A model generated the notes under the pieces. It ran no database searches. It saw nothing but the letters and a program-made list of their open reading frames with translations, and was not told the DNA's origin. Below, one piece after another: positions 1 to 12,200 of a stretch of DNA of 53,694 nt; the first letter of the stretch is position 1; every line of letters starts with the position of its first letter. Source of the stretch: Parachlorella kessleri (taxonomy: Eukaryota; Chlorophyta; Trebouxiophyceae; Chlorellales; Chlorellaceae); NCBI GenBank assembly GCA_001598975.1, contig BBXU01001952.1, forward strand, positions 1-53,694. The letters run 5' to 3'. A program made the position numbers and the translations under genes.

Positions 1-278
1 AGGGAGTCAAGCCCTGCCTGCATCAGGGGCTGAGAAGCCTCGACAACACAGCCCAGGACCCCGCTCGCAACCTCTACAACGCTTTCCAGCACGGTTGTGA
101 CCAGCGCTCCCTTGCTGTGGCTGTTGTTGGAGTCCATGTGCCTCACTTCCGCTGGTCTTGCACCTCTGGGCGGTCTGGCCAGATTTGTGCGCCTTGGCTG
201 TGAGTGCTGGGGCTTCTGCTCCACATACATGGTCCCAAACTCCTCAAAGAAAGGAGTAACCTTCCCACGAGAGCCCTG
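1..278 (-). other. ACP exon of module 3, truncated by the window edge
   Basis: The exon starts after the acceptor near 279 with Gly-Ser-Arg-Gly-Lys, matching the Gly-Ala-Tyr-Gly-Lys exon start of module 2. It runs to Gln-Ala-Gly-Leu-Asp-Ser-Leu, with the phosphopantetheine Ser codon at 3-5. The window ends two bases after it. Any further ACPs, modules or release domain are outside. Confidence 0.9.
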
Positions 279-3200
279 CATCCAGATTGCATGCGGGTTG
301 GCAACTGTCACGCTGTGGTGTTCACTAGATAGCGCTCCAGAAGGCATACGGTCTCATTCATGACTGTCACACATTGGACCTTTGCACCAGCCACAAACAG
401 GACACGGCAAGCCACCCACCTTGAGGAAGACTGCCCAGTTAAATGGCACGGCAGCCACCACGTTACAGGTTGTGAAAGGCTGCGTTAGGTAGGTCATGGC
501 CGCATGCAGTGCATCCAACCCGAGTGACGGCTGTAATATACCAACCCCAATGCGCGCAGCACGGCGCAGCACTACATCATTTGCCGCCATGCCTGCAGGC
601 ACCTAGGACGCACAGCTTGCATCCTTCCCAATATTTGGTCGTAAAATAACCCTGCTGCAGTGTGTGTGAACGACCTCAAGGGGAACTGCCTACAAGTGGT
701 GCCCTGGAGTACTTTGGGACACCTAGCTCGCTCACCGGCCGCCCAAGCACCCCATTGGACTGCCAACCCATTGGTGCCCTGAGCTGCCTTGGCACCGACC
801 CAGCCTTCTAGGGCAGCATTTGCTGCTGCATAGTTGGCCTGGCCAGGTCCCCCGAGCAGCGAGGCCACCGAAGAGAAGAGCAGCACCTGGCCTAAGGGCA
901 GGCCCTCTCCCGTAACGCTCATAGCAAGGGCAGATGCCAGCTTAGGTGCAAAGGCTGCACGGAGAGTCGACACACTTTGTTTTGTTATAACACCATCAGC
1001 CAGCACACCCCCAGAATTGATGATGCCTGTGGTGTAGGGCACATCTGACAGCATGTGGAAGAGGCCTGCCTCGGAAAGGGCAGACGTGTCGCTGCGAAGC
1101 ACCGCCACTTGGCTTCCAGACATACTGAGGACACAGGAGCCCTGCACAGATATATCCACACTCCTGCATGGCAAACACAGATGCTAGGATGGTGAGGGTG
1201 GTTTGGCCTTAAATTTTTGGACTACGTTCTGCCGGGAAAAGCCCTCACCTTCCACTGCGGCCTAGAAGGATGATGTGGAAGCGGCCTTGGCCTGCCAGCC
1301 AGTTAGCCATGAGAATGCCCAAAGCTCCTAGGCCACCGCTGACGACCCAGCTCCCATCTGTGCCATCCTCTTCCCTCCCGCCGGGCCCAGCAGGGAAGGG
1401 CATGGTGGTCACAATCTTTCCAACATGCCGTGCCCGCGCAAACTGGCGGAATGCTGGGAGAATATTGTTGAATGAATAGGACAATGTGGGCAAAGGAGGA
1501 ACCTCGTTGGCACATAACATAGTGCCCAGCTTCACCAGTGCAGTGTGAAGGACCTGCAACAATTTCATTTACCTGATTTCACAACTACAATTACAGATAT
1601 CCACTATATGTTATGACAAGGACATGCAGTCGACATTGGCAATGGTACCCACAGCCAGGAATAACATTCAAGGGTGTTGATGCAGCAACAAACTCAAACT
1701 CGTAGACAGCATAGTACTTATAAGTGCGCTATTACCTCCACTGGAAGGAAGTCAATGGCAATAAGCTTGTGCTGCACATCGCGCCGTTCAGCATACATCC
1801 GCTGAGGGGACCAAATATCCCTCTTGCCAATCTCAACGAAGCAGCCATCATGCGCAAGGCATGCCAAGGTAGCCGCCACCATGCCTGCATGATGTGGCAC
1901 ATAGCATGCGCGTGGCAGGGGTTGAGGCCCACATGGCTCAAGTTGAGGGCTGTAGCACAAGGTACCACATCAAAACATGCCACGTAGAGATGATGGGAAC
2001 CGGCTCAACCCACCTGGCGATGTGAGCGAGTTCAGGGCAACATCAAATGGTCCCAGGCATGACAACAGTGGATCGGTGAAAGCTGTGCTGCGGGAGTCAG
2101 CCGCGGCCTCCAGGCCTAGGCAGCGAAGGTACGCGCGCTTGTCAGCACTCCCAGCAGTCACCGCAACAGTGCATCCCAGGCTCTTTGCCACACTCAGGGC
2201 AGCCAGCCCCACGCCTCCTGTGCCAGCATGAACGAGGATGCGGGTCCCAGGGCCCAAGCCCTGACCATAGCTTAAGGCGGTCAGCACAGTTATGTAGACA
2301 GTGGGAGTTGTAGCCGCAGCCTCAAAGCTGAGGTTCTGCGGTTTCAAAGCTAGCAGCCCAGCCGGCGCATGTACAGTATGCCCCAGGCACCCAGGAGCAA
2401 GGCCGAAGACATGGTCCCCTGCAATCAGCATAAGAGACTCGTTGACCCTAAAATTTATGCAACGTCAAAGGGGAGGCCAGTCCCAGTGCTACTATTAGAC
2501 CTGCGCATGTAATTCACTTGCCTTGCTGCAAGTGGGAAACGCCTTTGCCTGTTTGCATCACAATGCCAGCACAGTCAGAGCCCGGGGCTCCTGGATCCCC
2601 AGGGTACATGCCAAGGACGTTGAGCACATCTCGGAAGTTCAGTCCCACCGCCTTGACAGCCACCTGCACTAAACATGAAGGCATCAAGTACCTTTCTTCC
2701 AATGACAATGCACCTGCTTATTGGATTTGAGAATCCTTACCTGGACCTCCAGTGGACCCGACTCACTCCACGGGCGGGCTTGAAGTTTCATATCTGCCAG
2801 AGAACCACGTGGCATGGGCAAGAGATTGCTGTTGCTAATCACTGCAGGGTTGGGCGCAAAGGCAAGCTTGTTGGCTACCGACAGCCCTTCGGTGAGCCCA
2901 CTGCCTTGGCCTGACATGGAAACAGCTGCGTTCTGGCTCAACTCCTGGCTCCATATGTTGGTAGTTGGGAATTCTGATGCTGCGACCCTGGCAAGTACAA
3001 CCAGCGCTGCCGCATGTGCAGAAATCCTGGGATACTGGCGGGCAGGGCCTGAGGCTGGCGGGACCCCTGGCATGCCATGTATTTGCAAGCCAAAGTGTGA
3101 CCCAGTCTTCAAGTCTGGAAGGCAGCGTTGGGCCCATTCCAGCCCTCGGCCCAGCAACCGAACAGCTGCACCTGCACCCTGGAGGTCAGAGCTGCCTGCT

Positions 3201-6200
3201 GAGCTTGATGGTATGCTCAATGAGATCTGTGAAGACTCCAAGGCTGGTGTGGCAACAAGACTGCTTGCTGCCCCTCCTGTAGCCGCTACATGCACAGCCT
3301 TCCCAACTTCAATGCAAGTGGCTTTCAACTCGCGTAACCCTTGCAACAGTTTCGACCCTGATGCTGCTGTAGAGTCAACTTGGCGCATAGTCTGATAAAT
3401 GCAGCCATCCTTGGGCAGTGCTCCTGCAGCCATAGCGACTGGCTGCTGGTATAGGCCAGCACTCTTGGCAACGTTCCTGGCGGCAATCCCCATATTCTTA
3501 GTCAGCAACCTGTTGAGCTGGCATGCTGTATAGGCTGTCGGGCTGTGCAGCTTGTAACTGGCCTGCGCGTTTGACTGTGCCCCAGGCTCTGACCATGCTG
3601 AGGCATGGAACCTGCACTGCCAGCCTTGATGTTGCTGCATAACCAAGGCGTCCAGCCCCACAGGAACCCTGGGCGCCGCGTCACCACCTCTTGCTTCCAG
3701 AGATGCCGCTGATTGCAGCAAGTTGTCCAGCATTGCAGGGTTGAGCGTGAAACCATCGCCCCTGGTCCCTGGCAATGAAGCCAGCGCACAGGGCGGTCCA
3801 TGGGGCTGGGGCGCTGCCAAGCCACCCAGCAAGGCAAGGAGCCGGTCATTATTAGCAGAGGCCAAGTAGCCTTTTGGTGCTAAAGTCATGCTGTTGGCAC
3901 CGGTGGGCGACTGCCCTGTCGCGGCTAAAGCCTGACAGTGAGTTAAACCATGGCTGGAATAGGCGGCATTCCCTTGCTGTCCCTCCCCATGACTGCTGAG
4001 CCCCAGGCTCCCATCTCGGAGGGACAGCTGGACCTCCATCATAAGACTTTCTTGGGGGCGGATGATCAGGGGCGCCAAGATAGAAGTCTTTTGCACCGTG
4101 CAGAGTGACACCGCCGGTGCTTCTGTGATGCTCGCCAGCGATGAGGTCAAGGTCTCAAACATGCCTGTTCCGGGCATCAGCACACGGCCGCCGACCTGCA
4201 ACCAATGCATAAATAACTAGGGACCGGACTTATGCCTGCATGTTTTTAAGATCTCACACTGAACAGTATGCAATATTGGTGACGGTTCGATGGGCGATTT
4301 GGTATTTATGAAGGCTGTATTGAAGCTCACCTGATGGTCCAAAATGAACGCAAGTCCCTGCTTGGATAATCTGGCAGTGAAACAGCAGGTGGCCTGGGAT
4401 GCCAGTACCTGGCCCAGCATCAAAGACGTTGGGGGCAAGGCCCAGCACCTCTCCTGCCTCCACTGTGCAGAATAAGTGAAATATGGCAGGACCTCCGCTC
4501 CTGGGAGCCTGCCAAGCATGGCGTGGCCATTTGTACCCTGCACCAATCAGCACTCTTTGTCACCTGCGCTGAAAGAGTCAGGTCATCTGATGTTACCTCT
4601 GAATGATTATTCTTTTCTTCCGTACCTGGAAGGCAAAAGAGCTGACACCTGAGAAGTAGGTGTCCACACCCAGCATACCCAGAGCAGTTTGGCGAGGCAA
4701 ACTGGCTGGCAATTTTTTCCCCAAAGCACTGGCCACATAGCTGTTGGGTATCCTGAGGTGTGTTATGCTGCTGGACGTTGCATGTGCCAGTTGTAAACTG
4801 GCATGCAGCATGCCCAGCACACCCGCACATGTCTCACTATGGCCGACTCGAGACTTTGACGCTGCAAGCCTAAGAGGCGTGCTCCCAGTAGATCTCTACA
4901 TAACAGTGAGAATGAGTTCAATGTGCCCAGAAAGGCAGGGGCCCATCACATGCCAAGCAACTCACTACAGTCTGATCACGGGGTAGGTACGCATGCATGC
5001 CGCAACTTGGCAAGTTGGGTATACTCACCTCGAACACCGTGGCAAGTGCCCCAACTTCAATGGGGTCACCTAATGGCGTACCCGTCCCATGCATATCAAG
5101 CCCTCGTACGGCATCTGGCTCGATGGCACTGTGATGTAGAGCTGCGCGCATGACCTGCATGAAAAGACCCAACTGGGAGCTTAGTTGCTGCCACACGCAT
5201 ACCCGGCAGCGAAGGTCAAGCACAGCCGGAAACACCCACCTGCTGCTGTGAAGGGCCATTGGGAGCAGTGAGGGAGCTTGAGCGCCCGTCCTGGTTAATG
5301 GCAGTGCCAGCCAAGATGACTTGACAAGAGCTCTTGCCGCACACGCCATCCACACCCAGGAGGAACACAACGCAGGCTTCGCCTCTGACATAACCGTCAG
5401 CGGCCGAATCTAGTGCCTTGCACCGTCCATCCAGCGTGAGCATCCCTGCACCATGAACTTTCCACTCAAGCAGGGATGGTTCCACACAGCTCCAAAGCCA
5501 GCAAGGTTTCCAACTTACCATTCACGGTGAAGGATGCCGATTTCTGCGCTGTCAGTAGAAGCTGAGCTCCCATGGCCAGAGCCATGGTAGAGGTCCCATT
5601 GCTCAGTTCAGTCCTGGCATAATGGGCTCCAACCAAGGATGAAGAGCACGCTGTGTCCACAGTCATGCACGGTCCCTTCAGACCAAATAGATAGGATATC
5701 CTGCAGCACTTCTCAATCAAGCTCGATGTTACGGCACAGAAACCGTAAAACCCAGCATTACAACATGATGAACGGTGAAAGCCAGGCAATGCAGCCAGAT
5801 TTTGGAGACTAACAACTGTGGTCACCTGCCAGCAGCAACACTCGCAGACAAGCCCGTGGCAGAGTATTGGCCAAGGGGCAAGGAGGCTAGTCCAGGGGTG
5901 GTGTCACGTGCTGCAATGCCAACCATTGCAGCGGTAGATTCGTCGAGGGCAAGCGAGCTGGCTTGAACAGCATCTGTTGTGGCTTCTAGCAGCAGCCTGT
6001 GCTGAGGGTCCATGTGAATTGCTTCAGATCTGCACAAAGCATGCAAACACGGTGTCATGAAAGAGTTGCACAAATGCCATAATACAAGATAACCGAAGCA
6101 CATCCTCACCTGCTCAACCGGAATACACTGCCATCAAACATCTCGACGCCGGAGAGGAAGGAACTAAAGCGCGGCTCCAGCTTGTTTGGTGACAGCCAGG

Positions 6201-9200
6201 CAAACTCGTCTGCATCCCATCTGTCGAAGGGTACTGTGGAGGGGGTGTCGCCTGGAAGAGTGTCACCACCCTTGCCGCCAGGAATGTTGCCAGAGACAGA
6301 CAGAACTTGGACGGCTGGGACGGTTGGATCGATGACCTGCAGCACCAATGAGGTTGTTATTGTGCAGATTTGAGAGCAGGCATACCCCCAGCGTGTCTAA
6401 CATTGAGGCAACAGCAATATAAGTGCAGCTCAGGGATGTGGTGGGTATATTACAGTGTGTGGTGGAAGGTAGTGCGATCAGCAATTGAGTAGCCGGATCG
6501 GACAGGGCAGCATGCCAGGGATGGTCTGTGGGTGCATTGACTTCTAAGTGTTGGGAGTATCTAGATAGATACGCAACCACACCTGTAGTGTCTCTTGCAC
6601 GTCACTGTAACTGGCATAGGATTGCCCACAAGACTCGCTTGCCCCGCTATCATCAAGATTATCAGTGACACCGGCCAAGTATGTAGCAAGGCCTGCCACT
6701 GTTGGGTAGTCAAAGAGAAGTGTTGGTGGGAGATCCAGCCCAAACTCTCTGCTGAGGGTGCTGCGGAGCTCCACAGTGGCTAGGGAGTCCAAGCCTGCCT
6801 CCATAAGGGGCTGGTCCCCTGCCACCGCATGTCCAAGCACAGACTGAATGATTTCGGAAATCTGAGCTTCAAGGGACACCCGTGAGACCATCCCTCCCGA
6901 CCTGGCTTGCTTGGCAGACCACGTTCGTGCCATTTGCTTGCCAGGCGAAGGCTGTCCAGCAAGCAAAGCCTGGGAGGCCGTGAGAATGTCCGTCGCCTCT
7001 GACACCTGTGCTGCCAAAAATTCAGCCAAAGCGGCGCTGGTAGGATAGTCAAACACCACAGTTGGTGACAGCTCCACACCGAATTTTGTGGACAAGGTGT
7101 TGCGAAGCTCCACGGCGGCCAGGGAGTCCAGGCCAGCCTCTATCAGGGGCTGGCTGGCTGCCAGGGGCTGGCCCAGAACTGACTCAACCACGGCAGACAC
7201 TCGGACTATTAGTGATGCCTTCAGTGCAGCACTGTCAGCGGCGACTTGCCTTGGCTGGTGGCGCATGAAGCGTTTGTGAGCAGGCACACGCCCTGGCTCA
7301 GCAGCAGTAGGCTCCTCCATGCTGGTTGCAGCCATGGTCGCTGGCGCCTGTTGCGCAATAAACGTAGCCAGGGCAGCGCTGGTGGGATAATCAAACACCG
7401 CAGCAAGGGGCAGCTCCAGGCCAAACTTGGCAGACAAGGTGTTCCGAAGCTCTACCGTGGCCAAGGAATCAAGCCCAGCCTCCATGAGGGGCTGCGAAGC
7501 CTCCACAGCAAAGCCCAGAACTCCCCTGGTGACTTCCAGAACCGCTTGGAGGACACCCTCATTGCTTGCTGCTGCGCTTGATGCTGGGCGAGATATCAGC
7601 TGTGGAGCTCTGGTGCGCTCCTTCCTCCCCATGCGCGCTGCCTTTGAAGCGAGCACTGCCGGTGTTGCGGAGAGCAGTTGCCTGGGCTGCTGGGCTTCTA
7701 AAGTAGAATCATCAAACGAAATGGCCTTGCCATAAGCCCCCTGCAAAATGGGCAAGGCTTGGGTACTTGTCACTACTGCCTTCCCAGATCTCGGGCAAGT
7801 TGGACTACAGTCCCGAGTGACAGCTGTACAACACAATAACACTCAGCAAGCCTTCTCACCTTAACAAAAACTGCCCAGTTAAAAGGCACTGCTGCAAGCA
7901 CCTCAGGCAGGGTGCCAGGCTGCTGGAGGCTTGACATTGCAGCGCGCAGCGCATCCAGCCCAACCAAGGGCTGTAGCACCCCAATGCCGCTGCGCTCAGC
8001 ACGCCGCGCCACAAGATCATTAGCAGCCATGCCTGCACGCAATGAAAATTTGAAATCACCAATTCATCTTTCCCTCTGCTGGATATGTCTTTATAGACTG
8101 AAATAGGCAGCATGGTAAGGAATTGAGTGCTTGTCTATCGCTCAGGAGAATCGCACCTACAAGAGAGCTGACAAAGCCTCACCTACAGCCCACGCGCCCC
8201 ATTGCACGGCAGTGCCATTCATGCCCTGTGTTAGCTTGGCCCCAGTCCAGCCCTCCAAGGCAGCATTGGCTGCGGCATAGTTGCCCTGCCCCGTCCACCC
8301 CACAAGTGATGACACAGATGAGAAGAGGAGCTCCTGGCCAAGTGGCACCCCTCCTCCTTCACGGCTCATTGCCATGGCTGACACCAGCTTGGGGCCAAAG
8401 GATGTGCGCAGGCTAGCAGCAGTCTGGTTGGTGATAATGCCATCAGCCAGCACCCCTCCTGAGTTTATGAGGCCCGCAATGGTGGGCACATTGGGGATGG
8501 CTCGGAACATGCCTGCCTCAGCGGTGGTAGACGTATCGCTGCGTGCCACCACCAGCTGGCTGGCAGACGCGGCAATGATAGCAGAAGAAGTAAGGGGGTC
8601 AGTGCTCCTGCACGGCACATCTTTTCCAGCTTGCAAATAGGTGCGTTTTGCGCCAGGTTCTCTCTCTGCCACTTCTCTGACCACCACAGCATACCTTCCG
8701 CTGCGGCCCAGCAAATGTATGTGCAAGCTACCCTGGCCTGCCAGCCAGTCGGCAACCAAAATGCCCAGGGACCCTAGGCCGCCAGTGATGACCCAACTAC
8801 CATCTGTGCCATCTTCTTCAGCACCGGCGCGCCCAGCAGGGGAAGGCATGTAGGTTACAATCTTTCCCATATGCTGGGCGCGAGCAAACTGCCGGAAAGC
8901 CGGGAGAACATCAGCGAAGGAGTAGCCAAGTGTTTGCAAGGGAGGGACCCGGTTGCTCCCCAACAGTTGGGCCAAGTCCCTTAAAGCAGAATTAATCACC
9001 TACAACATCAAAGAATATGAACACATGAGATGCTGGCAATCAGCTTGGTTGTGCAAGCTGCAGCGAAAGCTGGACAATCTCAGGGCAGGAACAAAGCAAC
9101 CCCCTTGATACACTCTGCATGCGAGATCGTCTGCATGAACCCACCGAAGCCGGCAGAAAGTCCACCGCGAGCAATCGATGCAGCACATCTGGGCGCTCCT

Positions 9201-12200
9201 GGAAAGTAAGCTGAGGTGACCAAATGCTGCGCTTGCCAATCTCAATAAAGCAGCCGTGAAGGCGTAGACTGGCCAGTGTAGCTGCTACCATGCCTGCACA
9301 TTGTGGAAATGTGCTGGTGAGTGCCAGTGAGTCAAAACAGCTGGTGATGCCAAGTTGACAATCATAACTGTTCATCCACCTGGCGAAGTGAGGGAGTTGA
9401 CAGTTAAATCATATGGTCCTAGGCAGGAAAGCAGTGGTTCACTGAATGCTGTGCTCCTGGAGTCAGCTGCAGCGTTAACACCCCTGGAGCGGAGGTAGGC
9501 GCGCTTGTCAGAGCTTCCAGCAGTCGCAGCGACTGCGCAACCAAGGCTGCGGGCAACGCTGAGTGCTGCGAGACCCACACCGCCTGTTCCAGCATGTATC
9601 AACACGCGACTGCCAGGACTCAAGCCCGTCCCGGTGTTGAAAGCGGTGAGTACTGTGGTGTACACAGTAGGCGTTGTGGCTGCAGCCTCAAAAGATAGGT
9701 TGTGTGGTTTGTGCGCCACCATGCCGGCTGGCACAGAGACTACATGTCCCAAGCACCCAGGTCCCAGGCCAAACACCTGGTCCCCTGCACAGACACACAA
9801 AAGGTGTCAGCTCCTTCCCTGTTCAGTTATTAGCATGGCATCTTCATTTCCTGCAGAGGCAACCCCCGTGTTACCTTGCTGCAGGCTGTCGACACCTTGC
9901 CCAGCTTGCATAATCACGCCAGCAAAGTCGTAGCCTGGTGCACCAGGGTCGCCAGGATACATGCCAAGGACGTTAAGCACATCCCTAAAATTCAAGCCTA
10001 CCGCCTTCACAGCCACCTGCATGAAGAACGACCGTACTGTCATCGTACCGCCGGCATTGCTTGCCATTACCGCTTGCCTAGGCAGACTACCAGCACCTCA
10101 CCTTTAACTCCTGCGAGCCTGGCACGGTTTGGAAGTGATTTACTAGCTTCATATCCCCCAGAGAGCCGCGCGGCAACGGCATGAGATTGCTGTGAGCAGG
10201 GACTATAGGGATGGGTGCCCGTAGCAGCTTTGCTTCTACAGCCAGCCCCTGGGTGCACCCTTGGCTGGCCTGCAATAGAGGTTCACTCCCAGGCTGGACA
10301 AGGTTGCTGATGTGCCGACTATGGATCTGCACGGTGGGAAACTCTGAAGCTGCCACCCTGGCAAGGCCACTTATTCCCGCGGCAGTAGCTGCTGCTTCTA
10401 AGCTCAGTCGGGCGGGGTGGGCCGCTGACAGCACTCTGGAGGTGCCCCAGACTTGCATGGTGACGCTGGATCCTGACTGCATCGCTGGCAGGCACTGCTG
10501 TGCGCACTCCAGCACCTGACAGAGTTTGTGCAGAGTCATTTGTGCACCTGCTGTTTTGCTGCTTCCAACCGAGAACGACAAAGCGATGTCTCCGCCCTGT
10601 GGCAAGCTGCGCAGGTCAGCAGCAGCTGCTGCACGGCCACCTGGTGTGTAGGCTGCCTTCCCAGTGCTGATAGTTGCTGGGCGGTGAGTCGGAAGGCTGG
10701 TCATGCTGCCAGAGGTGGCAAGGGCCATAGAGTGAACCTGGATCTGTGTTTGGTACACAAGGTGGCCCTTGTCCTGGCGATCCTGGCCAGTACTTGGCTG
10801 CAAGGTGCCACCAGCAGCCAACGACGCCATGGGCCGGGTAACTGGAGCAGCCGTGCTTCGCATAGCCTTGAGCTGCAGCTGCTGAATCTTACAAGGATTA
10901 GACTCTGTGCACTGCACAGCGTAATCGAAGGCCTGGGGAATGGTGGAGGTACATGCGGTATATACCAACTTGCTGCCAACAGAAATTTTTGACAGTGTGG
11001 TGGCCTGGAAGCCCACCGGGACCAAAGTAGGATGCTTGGAATGCGGTGATCTGAAAGCTCCAGCAAGTTGCAAGATGCTGTCAAGGGCTGCTGGGTGGAA
11101 GGTAAATCCAAGATCCTGGCCACACTCTGCTGCCATTACTGCCGCAAACGCTGTGTCTCTGGGGGCCCCGGGCAGCTTGCCAGGCCCAAACATGGCAGCA
11201 AGCACTGGCTCCCTGGGGATAAGGTCTAGGCTATCCCCCCGCCCTGTTAATGTGTTCAGGCTGGCTCCCCCTGCCTGGGCCTTGCAGTGCATCGTGCCTC
11301 GTCCAGGAGCCTCCTCATCTGCGAAACTGCCCATTTCCAAGGTGCCAGCACCTAAAGAAAAGGATACCTGCAACATATAGCCGCCGCCTTGCAGCGGAAT
11401 GATAAGGGGTGCAACGATGGCGGCCCCGTGTAGTGCTGCCTGAGTGCCACTTTCTGCAGAAATGGAGCCAAGGGCTGAGGACAGCGCCTCTACCATTCCA
11501 GTGGCAGGCAGTAACACACGGCCAGTGACCTGCATACTTGCAAATGTAGCAAGGTCATGCACTGCCCAGGCATGTAACGTGGCAATCTGTCTTGCTTAGG
11601 GATGCACGCCACCTTTTCCGTGATGCTTGCCAATTGGTCGCTGCGAAATTGGCGCACATGGTGGGGCCTCACCTGGTGGTCAATGATGAAGGCTAGGCAA
11701 GGTGTACTCAAGTGAGTGACGAAAAGGCAAGCGCTCCCCAGCCTCACAAAACGCTCAGCCATGGAGAAAACTGGGGGCAAAGGCCAGCTCCTCTCTTGCT
11801 TCCAAGGTGTTGTCGCTGCCTTTGATGTCAGGCTCACAATTGCAGAGTGCAGTGCCAGGATTGCATGTGCATTGGTACCCTGCAGGCAGGGAGCACAAAG
11901 TGGGAGCAATCAATATCTAAAGCAATGGAGGCTGCCGGACCCCACACAGTCTTGGAGTCCATACCTGGAAAGCAAAGGAGCTGATGCCTGAGTAGCTGGT
12001 GTCCTCAGAGGAAAGAGCTGGGCCGGCCTGGCGTGGCGCACAGGAAGCTCTTTTGTCGCCCAAAGCACTAACAACATAGCTGTTGGGCACCCTCAGGTGG
12101 GTGATACTGCTCGCCACAGAGTGCTGCAGCTGCAAGCTGGCATGTAGCATGCCCATCACACCAGCAGCAGTCTCGCTGTGGGCTGTCCGTGACTTCGACG

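Noticed and set aside
2814..3395. Long plus-strand frames opposite the PKS (also 8281-8640, 10940-11380, 14034-14420, 15503-15883)
   Set aside because: They mirror strongly conserved PKS exons on the minus strand and show no family features of their own.
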